Numbered from the stretch's first letter, positions 8,276-14,544 are shown. The stretch: DNA of 25,324 nucleotides from a bacterium (GCA_027310505.1 DAIDAS010000155.1:1-25324), one strand, 5' to 3'. Notes: generated by a model not told the origin, from the letters alone. Made by a program: numbers and translations.

Positions 8276-8400
8276 ATATATGTCAGTAAAGACTCTATGA
8301 CCCTTCAAGGAATATGTCAAGTAATTGCGATAACAACCCTATCCTGACGGCTTCCGCTTGGGTCTTCTGACATCAGGTTAGGGTATAGCTCAATCTGACA
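8276..8400. other. res-like site of a Tn21-subgroup transposon, split by the Tn402-type insertion
   Basis: Immediately outside the Tn402-type end lies a block of TnpR-type half-sites. Bases 8368-8400 run TGACA...TGACA and contain the dyad TCAGGTT / CAATCTGA around GGGTATAG, which fits a crossover sub-site. Bases 8281-8320 contain TGTCAG, CTATGACCCTTCAAGG and ATATGTCAAG. The minus-strand text TTGACATATTCCTTGAAGGG then TCATAGAGTCTT closely resembles, from memory, the tnpR-proximal part of Tn21/Tn501 res. tnpR would then have lain to the left, where the Tn402-type element now sits, and the cargo to the right. A minus-strand TTGACA-17-TAGAGT may be the old tnpR promoter. No resolvase gene for this site is in the window. 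Confidence 0.68.
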
Positions 8401-8412
8401 AGTTGCAAAGCA

Positions 8413-9528
8413 TCAAACCAAGGCGCGCAGCCCTTGGTAGCCTACATACAAGCCAACCATCACGATCAATGCGCCAGAGAAGTACGGAGCGTTGCGGGCG
8501 AATTCGCCGAAGCCGCTCCAGCGCTTGGACGCGTGCTTGACGCTCAGCGCCGCCAGCGCCCCCGATGCCACCATTGTCAGCGCCAGACCAATGCTGAAGC
8601 ACAGCACAAGGGTCGCACCCAGCGCGATCTTCTTCAGTTGCAGACATAGCAGCAGCACTGTGATCGACGCCGGGCAGGGAATCAGCCCACCGGTCAGGCC
8701 GAACACAATGATTTGCCCGGTGGTCACTTCGCGGCCAGCAAAGCGGCGACGAATGTCATTGGCGTGGGCCAGTTCGTGGGGGTCTTGGTAGTCCGGTGCC
8801 GACACGTCCAGTCCTTCATAATCCTTGATGGCAAGGTGATGGTGGTCGTGTTCGACGAACTCCACGTCATAGTCGTGGCTATGGTGGTCATGGCCCAGGC
8901 GCAGACGGGCGACGAACTCGTGCGGTTCGGGAATCTCCTGCACCGACTCCACGTAACCGTCGCGCTGCACGAAGGTAAAGGTTTGACGGCTGCCGTCCGG
9001 TCGCTCTGTCTCGACCTTCACCTGGTCAGCAGTCCACACGTGACCGTGCTTGCTTTCGTTGCGTAGGCGAAAGCGCGGCGGAACCCCCTGCTCGAACACT
9101 TCCAGGCGCACAACGCCATGGCCGGTATCGATGCGTTTGGCTTCATCGTGGTGGTCGTGCTCATGACCGTGGTCATGGAAGCAGGCGCGCTGGTCGCGCC
9201 AGGTACGCCAGATCATCCAGGCCGCGACGCCAATGATGAGCACGGCAGACGCGACCTGGAAATACGGTTCTGTCTCCTCGGCATTCCAGTTGCGCCCGAA
9301 ATACAGCCCCGCCATCGCCACGGCCCACACGACGGCCGTATGCGAGATGGTGGCCGACAGACCCAGCAACACAGCTTGTGTCAGCGTGCCCCGAATGGCA
9401 ACGATGAAGGCCGCCATCATCGTCTTGGAGTGTCCTGGCTCCAAGCCGTGCAGTGCGCCCAGCAAGATCGCGCTGGGAACGAACAGCCAGGCATTGCCTT
9501 GCTGTAAGAGGGTGGAAAACTCTGTCAT
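8413..9528 (-). CDS. rcnA: RcnA-like nickel/cobalt exporter (NicO family)
   Basis: A 371-residue inner-membrane exporter. The first helices hold the NicO/RcnA signature HGLEPGHSKTMMAAF, and the second half holds GGLIPCPASITVLLL. Between them is a long soluble loop (about residues 118-270) with two histidine clusters, HDHGHEHDHHDE and GHDHHSHDYD...EHDHHH, expected to bind metal. E. coli RcnA is about 274 residues with one His-rich loop, so this protein is about 100 residues longer because of the loop. It is divergent from an RcnR gene with RcnR operator sequences between them, which supports Ni2+/Co2+ as substrates. The ATG at 9528 opens MTEFSTLLQQGN; its ribosome site is weak (AGAGAA). Confidence 0.92.
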   Translation of the reverse strand: MTEFSTLLQQGNAWLFVPSAILLGALHGLEPGHSKTMMAAFIVAIRGTLTQAVLLGLSATISHTAVVWAVAMAGLYFGRNWNAEETEPYFQVASAVLIIGVAAWMIWRTWRDQRACFHDHGHEHDHHDEAKRIDTGHGVVRLEVFEQGVPPRFRLRNESKHGHVWTADQVKVETERPDGSRQTFTFVQRDGYVESVQEIPEPHEFVARLRLGHDHHSHDYDVEFVEHDHHHLAIKDYEGLDVSAPDYQDPHELAHANDIRRRFAGREVTTGQIIVFGLTGGLIPCPASITVLLLCLQLKKIALGATLVLCFSIGLALTMVASGALAALSVKHASKRWSGFGEFARNAPYFSGALIVMVGLYVGYQGLRALV

Positions 9529-9564
9529 AGGGGTTCTCTGGCGACGTTTAAATGGACACCAGTA

Positions 9565-9600
9565 TACTACCCCCCAGTTTGTTTATGCTACCCTCCAGTA
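9565..9600. promoter_or_regulatory. Two RcnR operators between rcnA and rcnR
   Basis: Two C-tract sites lie in the divergent region: TACTACCCCCCAGT at 9565-9578 and GCTACCCTCCAGTA at 9587-9600. On the opposite strand they read ACTGGGGGGTAGTA and TACTGGAGGGTAGC. Known: E. coli RcnR binds sites of the form TACT-G6-N-AGTA and represses both rcnA and rcnR until Ni or Co binds. The spacing of 22 bp centre to centre places both on one face of the helix. TATACT (9563-9568) and TATAGT (9599-9604) next to the sites could serve as -10 elements, so repression would be direct. The second site has one T in the tract and may be weaker. Confidence 0.85.
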
Positions 9601-9629
9601 TAGTTTTTACCGTTGGAGCAAGAACACAG

Positions 9630-9902
9630 ATGGCTCACACCATTCGAGACAAAGCCAAGCTACTGACCCGCGTCAGACGTATCCAGGGCCAAGCGGCTGC
9701 GCTGGAAAAGCAGCTCGCCGAGGAGGGCGATTGCATTGCCGTTCTGCAACAGATCGCATCGATCCGGGGAGCCGTCAACGGCTTGATGGCCGCCGTGATC
9801 GAGGGGCATTTGACGGATCATCTCGTCAAGGAACCCGAACTGGAGCAGCGCAAGAAAGACCTGGAGGGAGTGCTCCAGGTCATCAATTCCTACCTGAAGT
9901 AG
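9630..9902 (+). CDS. rcnR: RcnR, Ni/Co-responsive repressor (CsoR/RcnR family)
   Basis: A 90-residue all-helical repressor strongly similar to E. coli RcnR (starts MAHTIRDKAKLLTRVRRIQG). The Ni/Co ligands of RcnR are all present: His3, Cys35, His60 and His64, which separates it from CsoR (Cu: C-H-C) and FrmR. It is expected to repress rcnA and itself at the two G-tract sites upstream. Start: ATG at 9630 has GGAG at 9615-9618 and places His3 correctly; the longer frame from 9552 runs through the operators and is rejected. Its last 13 bases overlap the 3' end of the convergent exchanger gene, an unusually tight arrangement. Confidence 0.95.
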   Translation: MAHTIRDKAKLLTRVRRIQGQAAALEKQLAEEGDCIAVLQQIASIRGAVNGLMAAVIEGHLTDHLVKEPELEQRKKDLEGVLQVINSYLK

Positions 9903-10891
9903 CCGGCGACCAATACCGCGAAAACGCCATACAGTGAGCTGACCGCTACCAGCGCGCGGCCATCGACGGACCCACCCCGGAAAAGCCGCCACAGGAACAC
10001 AATCGCCAGTGCCGTGATGACGCCGGAGGCCAGCAACGGGCCGTCGAACTGCCAGGGCGTGAAGAAGATGCCCAGCGCGCTTGGGATGGTGGCCTGAATC
10101 ATCATCGCCCCGGAAATGTTCGCCAATGCCAGGCGCTCCTTGCCTTGGCGCACCCATATCAGCGCATTCATGGTTTCTGGCAGCTCAGTGGCTACGGGGC
10201 TGAGCAGCAGGGCCACCAGGTGAGGCGACCAGTGCAGGGCTGTGCCAATGGCTTCGAGCTGGGCCACAAAGGTGTGGGACGCGAAGCCGATGACGATCAA
10301 CGCCAGAAGCGCTTGCAGACCCGCCCATCCCAACGATGGCTCGGTGGCTGAGGGGCGAATCTTGAGCGGCTCAATCTCTTCCTCTTCTGGGGCAGTGTCG
10401 CTCTCCTGAATCTCGCGCCAGACGTAGACGGCATAGGCGATCAGAAACAGCACGCCCAGCCACGGCTTGATGGCAAAGGCGACCAAACCGAGCGCTACCT
10501 TGACCACGAACACCGCCAGAAAGGCCGCCTGGTCACGACTCATGCGGGCGTGATCGACCCGTACCTGGTGCGTTTCGCGCTCCAAGCGGCGGCGGTGAAA
10601 AATCAGTGCCAAGCCAACGACGGCATAAGCCAAGGTTGCCAAGACCAGCGGACCGCCCATCGCGGCACCGACGCCAATGTCTTTTTGTGCCGGCGTACTA
10701 CCGAAGACCACGGCCATAAAGGTCACGGCGCTCTCGGGCAAAGCGGTGCCGAACGCGGCCAGCACCGAACCCACCGCCGTTGCACCGAGGTTGAGCCGCT
10801 TGCCGAACCACTCGATGCCGTTGACGAAGTATTCACAGGCGAAATAGATCGCGCCTGCGGACAGGAAAAATAAGGATAGCGTGAGAAGCAT
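9890..10891 (-). CDS. CaCA-family cation exchanger (YrbG/NCX-like), Mn riboswitch-controlled
   Basis: A 333-residue inner-membrane antiporter with two homologous halves, about ten helices. The alpha-repeats are visible: GTALPESAVTFMAV in the first half and SPVATELPETMNALI in the second, each with the acidic ion-binding Pro-Glu. The halves are joined by an acidic cytoplasmic loop (TAPEEEEIEPLK). Known: CaCA proteins exchange Ca2+ for Na+ or H+. Because the leader holds a yybP-ykoY riboswitch, which senses Mn2+, this member may export manganese (inference). Start: ATG at 10891 begins MLLTLSLFFLSAG; a longer frame to 11020 runs through the riboswitch and is rejected. It is convergent with rcnR, overlapping it by 13 bp. 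Confidence 0.87.
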   Translation of the reverse strand: MLLTLSLFFLSAGAIYFACEYFVNGIEWFGKRLNLGATAVGSVLAAFGTALPESAVTFMAVVFGSTPAQKDIGVGAAMGGPLVLATLAYAVVGLALIFHRRRLERETHQVRVDHARMSRDQAAFLAVFVVKVALGLVAFAIKPWLGVLFLIAYAVYVWREIQESDTAPEEEEIEPLKIRPSATEPSLGWAGLQALLALIVIGFASHTFVAQLEAIGTALHWSPHLVALLLSPVATELPETMNALIWVRQGKERLALANISGAMMIQATIPSALGIFFTPWQFDGPLLASGVITALAIVFLWRLFRGGSVDGRALVAVSSLYGVFAVLVAGYFR

Positions 10892-10904
10892 GCGAGTAGT
10901 CCAG

Positions 10905-10951
10905 GCCGGGCGAGCAAGAATCCAATGGCACGACAACGCGACTCGCCCGGC
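10905..10951 (-). promoter_or_regulatory. Hairpin between riboswitch and exchanger start (likely expression platform)
   Basis: In the minus-strand transcript two perfect 10-base arms, GCCGGGCGAG (10951-10942) and CTCGCCCGGC (10914-10905), enclose a 27-base loop. The 3' arm ends 13 bases before the exchanger ATG at 10891. There is no U-run after the stem, so it is a poor intrinsic terminator; control of translation or a Rho-type mechanism is more likely. Only its position, between aptamer and start codon, suggests the role. Confidence 0.55.
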
Positions 10952-10960
10952 AGGGAAAGC

Positions 10961-11097
10961 GCATTGCGGCCAAAGGTCTCGCCTAGCTGGCTCTGCAAGT
11001 GCAGAGGCTGACCACGCCATGAAGCGAACCGCCTCAAGTTTGTTGACGTGGACTTCCTAGCGGGGCGCTAGGAATGGCTACTTCCCAATGACAATGC
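10961..11097 (-). promoter_or_regulatory. yybP-ykoY (Mn2+) riboswitch aptamer
   Basis: The minus-strand leader has the conserved blocks of the yybP-ykoY class in order: GGGAAGUAGC (11086-11077; consensus GGGGAGUAG), a perfect stem UUCCUAGCG / CGCUAGGAA (11074-11054), CCACGUCAACA (51 end of the next helix, near 11051) paired with CGUGG (11016-11012), and GCGAGACCUUU (10982-10972; consensus GCAAGACCUUU). GCAUUG (11097-11092) and CAAUGC (10966-10961) close the outer helix. Known: the class binds Mn2+ between the two conserved internal loops and turns on exporters such as MntP, TerC-like and Ca2+/cation antiporters. Here it stands upstream of a CaCA exchanger. The comparison is to remembered consensus, not a covariance search. 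Confidence 0.85.
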
Positions 11098-11102
11098 TGT
11101 GA

Positions 11103-11108
11103 ATTTTA
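11103..11108 (-). promoter_or_regulatory. Candidate -10 element for the riboswitch-exchanger transcript
   Basis: TAAAAT on the minus strand (five of six matches to TATAAT) lies six bases before the first base of the aptamer, the right distance for transcription to start at the riboswitch. The upstream TTTGATCTGG stretch gives no convincing -35 at 17 bp. Only about 30 bp separate it from the transposon inverted repeat, so a -35 supplied across or by the repeat is possible. Confidence 0.35.
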
Positions 11109-11138
11109 CCAGCAAGCCAGATCAAAGTCTTTAATCGG

Positions 11139-11176
11139 TTTAGCGTGCTTTATTTTCCGAATTCTGAGACGACCCC
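11139..11176. repeat. 38-bp Tn21-subgroup terminal inverted repeat (element to its left)
   Basis: Read inward from 11176 on the minus strand it begins GGGGTCGTCTCAGAATTCGG and ends GAAAATAAAGCACGCTAAA, the form of Tn21-subgroup ends (GGGG...CAGAAnnCGGAAAA...CGCTAAG). The GGGG end points right, so the element lies to the left and contains the exchanger, rcnR and rcnA. It shares the 20-base core TTAGCGTGCTTTATTTTCCG with the second repeat at 11691-11727. The flanking 5 bp, aaccc (11177-11181), is the expected place of a target duplication. Confidence 0.88.
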
Positions 11177-11213
11177 AACCCGCCCACAGGTACTTTTGTC
11201 GGGTTCGATACAT

Positions 11214-11237
11214 CGTTAAGTCAAAAATGACATAACG
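11214..11237. promoter_or_regulatory. ModE-box-like palindrome
   Basis: A 24-bp palindrome with arms CGTTAAGTCA and TGACATAACG around AAAA; nine of ten arm positions pair. E. coli ModE boxes have the same outer half-sites (CGTTA...TAACG) and, for modA, the same total length as I remember it. It lies 51 bp beyond the stop of the modE-like gene, where the promoter of a following modABC operon would be, but only 37 bp remain before the Tn21-type repeat. It therefore appears to be an orphaned operator. Confidence 0.6.
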
Positions 11238-11288
11238 AACAGCATACAGCAGCAACCGTGCCAAGCCATAACTGAAATTAAGAACGGG

Positions 11289-11651
11289 TCAGTCGGCCAA
11301 GGCGCGCAAGGCTTGAAGTTCCTTGCCTGCGCTGGCGTTGAGGCTGGTTTCCAGGGCGTCGTAACGCTCGATGAGTTGCTGCCCCAGCGTTGTCAAGGAT
11401 GCGCCACCACCGCCTTTACCACCTGTCGCGGTTTCGACAACTGACCGGCTAAAGCCTTGGTTGAGCGAGTCGATGAGCAGCCAGGCACGCTTGTAGGGCA
11501 GGCCCAAGGCACGCGCCGCAGCGGCTATCGAGCGCGTTTCCCCGACCTGGCGCAGCAGGTCGATCTTGCCGGGGCCAATGGCGATGCCGTCACCGATGTA
11601 GATGCGAGGGCGAACCAAAACAACGGGAGATTTTTTCTTTGGTGTTCTCAT
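11289..11651 (-). CDS. ModE-type winged-helix regulator, DNA-binding domain only
   Basis: A 120-residue protein equal to the N-terminal domain of ModE: the helix-turn-helix SIAAAARALGLPYKRAWLLI followed by GGKGGGGASLTTLGQQLIERY. Full ModE (about 260 residues) has two further molybdate-binding TOBE/MOP domains, which are absent; single-domain versions are known and may act differently. ATG at 11651 is clear, with a weak ribosome site. The stop is in frame, so this is not an obvious truncation. Upstream only 39 bp remain before the inverted repeat at 11691, so its own promoter may be lost or lie in the repeat. Substrate sensing cannot be inferred. Molybdate genes are not present in the window. 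Confidence 0.75.
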   Translation of the reverse strand: MRTPKKKSPVVLVRPRIYIGDGIAIGPGKIDLLRQVGETRSIAAAARALGLPYKRAWLLIDSLNQGFSRSVVETATGGKGGGGASLTTLGQQLIERYDALETSLNASAGKELQALRALAD

Positions 11652-11690
11652 TCACACAGACTATCCCAAGGCCGAACTTGGCGGGAGAGG

Positions 11691-11727
11691 CTTAGCGTGC
11701 TTTATTTTCCGTTTTCTGAGAGACCCA
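11691..11727. repeat. Second Tn21-type terminal inverted repeat, decayed outer end
   Basis: CTTAGCGTGCTTTATTTTCC is followed by GTTTTCTGAGAGACCCA. Compared with the copy at 11139-11176 the outer part lacks one base (CTGAGA-GACCC instead of CTGAGACGACCCC) and the last C is A. The inner sequence, with GAAAACGG on the minus strand, is closer to the Tn21 end itself. It has the same orientation as the first copy, so the two are direct repeats 552 bp apart flanking the modE-like gene. It is probably no longer an efficient transposition end. Confidence 0.8.
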
Positions 11728-11742
11728 TGACACAACGGATAA

Positions 11743-11784
11743 GTTTCGATATTGTTTGAAACGTCATACCGACTTATGTACAAT
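11743..11784 (+). promoter_or_regulatory. ars operon promoter with ArsR-type dyad
   Basis: -35 TTGAAA (11756-11761) and -10 TACAAT (11779-11784) are 17 bp apart. An inverted repeat GTTTC (11743-11747) / GAAAC (11758-11762) overlaps the -35, where an ArsR dimer would block polymerase. The start of arsR follows 38 bp after the -10. The decayed transposon repeat ends 16 bp upstream, so the operon keeps its own promoter. Confidence 0.65.
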
Positions 11785-11822
11785 GATTCCACAATTATTG
11801 AAATATGAAATTGGAGTTGGTC

Positions 11823-12149
11823 ATGGATACCAAGACAGTACTGGCGGCGCTCGCCGCCCTCGCGCAAGAAAGCCGGCTAGCGGTCTTCCGCTTGCTGATC
11901 CAGGCCGGCCCATCTGGACTTGCCGCCAGCAAGATCGCCGAGCACCTCGACATCGCGCCGTCGTCCTTGTCGTTTCACTTGAAGGAACTGACGCATGCCG
12001 GGCTCCTCGTCCCGAAACAGGATGGCCGCTTCGTGATCTATTCGGCAAACGTGGAAGTGATGAACGGCCTGATCGGCTTTCTGACCGAAAACTGCTGCGG
12101 TGGCGTCCCCTGCGACTCTGCATCGGCCGTTGCATGCAGCCCAGCGTGA
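11823..12149 (+). CDS. arsR: ArsR, arsenite-responsive repressor
   Basis: A 108-residue ArsR/SmtB winged-helix repressor (HTH SKIAEHLDIAPSSLSFHLKEL, wing GRFVIYSAN). The classical E. coli-type ELCVCDL metal box in the recognition helix region is absent. Instead cysteines cluster at the C-terminus: C91, C92, C97 and C105. This is the arrangement of Acidithiobacillus ferrooxidans ArsR (C95, C96, C102), where arsenite binds a C-terminal site. Start: ATG at 11823 has GGAG at 11813-11816; an in-frame ATG at 11805 precedes that site and is less likely. First gene of the ars operon, 47 bp before the next gene. Confidence 0.92.
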   Translation: MDTKTVLAALAALAQESRLAVFRLLIQAGPSGLAASKIAEHLDIAPSSLSFHLKELTHAGLLVPKQDGRFVIYSANVEVMNGLIGFLTENCCGGVPCDSASAVACSPA

Positions 12150-12196
12150 TAACGGGCGGTACTCAACCCCACCCAGTCACACAGAGAGAAGACTAT

Positions 12197-12697
12197 ATGG
12201 AAGACAGAATTTATAACGTCCTGTTCCTGTGCACCGGGAACTCAGCACGCAGCATCATGGCCGAGGTCCTGTTGTCGACCATGGGACAGGGTCGCTTCCG
12301 GGCATTCTCGGCCGGCAGCCACCCGGCCGACGCGGTCCACCCGCTGGCGATCGAACAGGTGCGCGCCACCGGGTATCCGATCGACCAGCTGCGCTGCAAG
12401 AGCTGGGATGAATTCGGCACGCCCGATGCCCCGCACATGGACTTTATCTTTACCGTCTGCGACAAAGCCGCTGGCGAGACGTGCCCCTACTGGCCTGGCC
12501 GCCCGATTTCCGCGCACTGGGGTTTTGAAGACCCGGCTGCTTTCGCGGGCACCGACGCCGAAAAGCGCGCGGTGTTCCAGAAGATTTTCCGCCAGATCCT
12601 GGCACGCATGAACGTATTCGCCAGTCTTCCCTTGCACATGCTGGAACGGAACGCGATCCAGGCCGAATTGACTGCGATCGGCAAAGCCCCTGTTTGA
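12197..12697 (+). CDS. arsC: ArsC, thioredoxin-type arsenate reductase (LMW-PTP fold), copy 1
   Basis: A 166-residue low-molecular-weight phosphatase-fold enzyme that reduces arsenate to arsenite. The phosphate loop is C12-TGNSA-R18 (CX5R) and the resolving pair lies in the segment VCDKAAGETCP (C88, C96). In the Staphylococcus-type enzyme three cysteines pass the disulfide to thioredoxin. This copy is slightly longer than the one that follows and has Ala instead of Cys at the fifth position of the loop. ATG at 12197 follows AGAGAGAAG. The long reading frame upstream, overlapping arsR in another frame, is not part of the gene. Fate: downstream ArsB exports the product. Confidence 0.92.
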   Translation: MEDRIYNVLFLCTGNSARSIMAEVLLSTMGQGRFRAFSAGSHPADAVHPLAIEQVRATGYPIDQLRCKSWDEFGTPDAPHMDFIFTVCDKAAGETCPYWPGRPISAHWGFEDPAAFAGTDAEKRAVFQKIFRQILARMNVFASLPLHMLERNAIQAELTAIGKAPV

Positions 12698-12723
12698 CCA
12701 TCTAACACGACGACATCGACACC

Positions 12724-13203
12724 ATGAACGTATTGTTTCTCTGCACCGGTAACTCCTGCCGCTCCCTTATCAGCGAAGCCGTCTTCAACCACTTGGCACC
12801 CGCCGGGTGGCATGCCATCAGCGCCGGCAGCCAACCCACTGGCAAGCTGAACGAGCGCGCGCTGGCCCTGCTGGCCAGCAAAGGCATCTCGACCGATGGC
12901 TACTACAGCAAGTCCTGGGACAACCTGCCGGTGACGCCGGACATCGTGGTAACCGTCTGTGCGAGTGCCGCCGGCGAAACCTGCCCGGCCTATCTCGGCC
13001 CGGTCCTGCGCACGCACTGGGGCGTGGAAGATCCGAGCCATGTCGTCGGCACCGAAGAGGAAATCAACACCGCCTTCGAGAAGGCCTACGCGATCCTGCG
13101 CGCGCGCATCGAGGCCTTCCTGGCTCTGCCGCTGGACGAGTTGAAAGGTGACCGCACGAAGCTCAAGGCCGAGCTCGATCGCATCGGCCACATCGACGCC
13201 TGA
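12724..13203 (+). CDS. arsC: ArsC, thioredoxin-type arsenate reductase (LMW-PTP fold), copy 2
   Basis: A 159-residue paralogue of the preceding gene, 26 bp downstream. The phosphate loop is C7-TGNSC-R13 and the redox pair C79 and C87 lies in VCASAAGETCP. Both copies share the HWG.ED segment (HWGVEDPSHV here, HWGFEDPAAF in copy 1), so they are tandem homologues that have diverged well beyond a recent duplication. Cys12 inside the loop is an extra cysteine compared with copy 1. Both have all three catalytic cysteines and look functional; why two are kept is unknown. Confidence 0.92.
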   Translation: MNVLFLCTGNSCRSLISEAVFNHLAPAGWHAISAGSQPTGKLNERALALLASKGISTDGYYSKSWDNLPVTPDIVVTVCASAAGETCPAYLGPVLRTHWGVEDPSHVVGTEEEINTAFEKAYAILRARIEAFLALPLDELKGDRTKLKAELDRIGHIDA

Positions 13204-13263
13204 TCTGAAGCCAGATTCAACCCACTCGTGAGCCTTTGGCCACGACAAGCCTGAAGGATTTTC

Positions 13264-14544
13264 GTGCTTACCGCTTTCCTCATTTTCCTGGCAACCCTTA
13301 CTTTCGTCATCTGGCAGCCGCGCGGGCTGGGCATCGGCTGGAGCGCCTCGGCCGGCGCCGTGGTGGCCCTGCTCGCCGGCGTCATCCACGTCAGCGACAT
13401 TCCGATCGTCTGGCACATCGTCTGGAACGCCACCGGCGCCTTCGTCGCGGTGATCATCATCAGCTTGCTGCTCGACAAGGCCGGCTTTTTCGAGTGGGCC
13501 GCGCTGCACGTGGCGCGTTGGGGTGGCGGCAATGGCCGACGCCTTTTCGTGATGCTTGTCCTGCTCGGCGCTGCCGTGGCCGCGCTGTTCGCGAACGACG
13601 GCGCCGCGTTGATCCTGACGCCGATCGTCATCGCCATGCTGGTCGCCCTGCGTTTTTCGCCCAAGGCAACGCTGGCTTTCGTGATGGCGGCCGGCTTCAT
13701 CGCCGATACCGCCAGCCTGCCCCTGGTCGTCTCCAACCTGGTCAACATCGTCTCGGCCGATTACTTCAGCATCGGGTTCGCGCGCTATGCCGCCGTGATG
13801 ATCCTCGTGGACCTGGTGTCGGTGGCCGCCACGCTGGCTGCGCTGGTCTGGTTCTTCCGCAAGGACATCCCGGCCGACTACGACCTGGCCCTGCTCAAGC
13901 GCCCGATCGATGCGATCCATGACCGGGCGACCTTCCTGACTGGCTGGTGGGTGCTGGCGATGCTGCTGGTCGGCTTCTTCTGGTTGAACAACGTCGGGAT
14001 TCCGATCAGCGCCGTGGCCGCGGTGGGCGCGGTGCTCCTGCTCGCGGTGGCTGCGCGCGGACACAAGATCTCGACCCGGGAAGTGCTGCGCGGCGCGCCC
14101 TGGCAGGTGGTCGTCTTCTCGCTGGGGATGTACCTGGTGGTTTACGGCTTGCGCAACGCGGGCCTGACCGATTACCTGACGATCCTGCTCAACCGTTGCG
14201 CAGAGCACGGCATCTGGGGCGCCGCACTCGGCACCGGCTTCATCACCGCCATCCTGTCGTCCATCATGAACAACATGCCCACCGTGCTGGTGGGCGCCCT
14301 GGCCATCGACGCTACTTCGGCTCACGGCGTGGTACGCGAGGCGATGGTGTATGCCAACGTGATCGGCGCCGATCTGGGGCCGAAGATCACGCCGATCGGC
14401 AGCCTGGCCACGCTGCTGTGGCTGCACGTGCTGTCGACGAAGAATATCCAGATTTCCTGGGGCTATTACTTCCGGATTGGCATCCTGTTGACCTTGCCGA
14501 TCCTGCTGGTCACCCTGTGCGCGCTGGCCCTGCGCCTGAGCTAA
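13264..14544 (+). CDS. arsB: ArsB arsenite efflux permease
   Basis: A 426-residue polytopic membrane protein, about 12 helices, closely similar to E. coli ArsB throughout (VIWQPRGLGIGWSA near the N-terminus, then LLDKAGFFEWAALHVARWG and ALFANDGAALILTPIV). ArsB exports As(III)/Sb(III), alone with proton motive force or with the ArsA ATPase; no arsA or arsD is present here. It is ArsB and not the unrelated ACR3 type. The start is GTG at 13264 with GAAGGA just upstream. A very long open frame on the opposite strand is a codon-bias shadow. The next gene starts 13 bp after the stop. Confidence 0.94.
   Translation: MLTAFLIFLATLTFVIWQPRGLGIGWSASAGAVVALLAGVIHVSDIPIVWHIVWNATGAFVAVIIISLLLDKAGFFEWAALHVARWGGGNGRRLFVMLVLLGAAVAALFANDGAALILTPIVIAMLVALRFSPKATLAFVMAAGFIADTASLPLVVSNLVNIVSADYFSIGFARYAAVMILVDLVSVAATLAALVWFFRKDIPADYDLALLKRPIDAIHDRATFLTGWWVLAMLLVGFFWLNNVGIPISAVAAVGAVLLLAVAARGHKISTREVLRGAPWQVVVFSLGMYLVVYGLRNAGLTDYLTILLNRCAEHGIWGAALGTGFITAILSSIMNNMPTVLVGALAIDATSAHGVVREAMVYANVIGADLGPKITPIGSLATLLWLHVLSTKNIQISWGYYFRIGILLTLPILLVTLCALALRLS

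Larger units (their letters stand above)
8276..11176. mobile_element. Cargo end of a Tn21-subgroup transposon carrying rcnA-rcnR and a cation exchanger
   Basis: The segment is bounded by a res-like site on the left and by a 38-bp Tn21-type inverted repeat on the right whose GGGG end faces outward at 11176. Known Tn21-subgroup order is IR-cargo-res-tnpR-tnpA-IR; read from the right this segment is IR, cargo (exchanger, rcnR, rcnA), res. The transposition genes would be beyond the Tn402-type insertion, left of the window. The rcnA stop is only 12 bp from the res block, and the exchanger promoter region is only about 30 bp from the IR, so the cargo is tightly packed. The model is inference from the ends. 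Confidence 0.6.

Noticed and set aside
9552..9629. N-terminal extension of RcnR
   Set aside because: It spans the RcnR operators; the ATG at 9630 places the His3 ligand correctly.
10892..11020. N-terminal extension of the exchanger
   Set aside because: It would translate through the riboswitch and hairpin, and the ATG at 10891 gives the usual family start.
11756..12697. One 313-codon frame covering arsR and arsC as a fusion
   Set aside because: The first 147 codons are out of frame with arsR, which is a better gene with its own ribosome site; the ATG at 12197 gives a normal ArsC.
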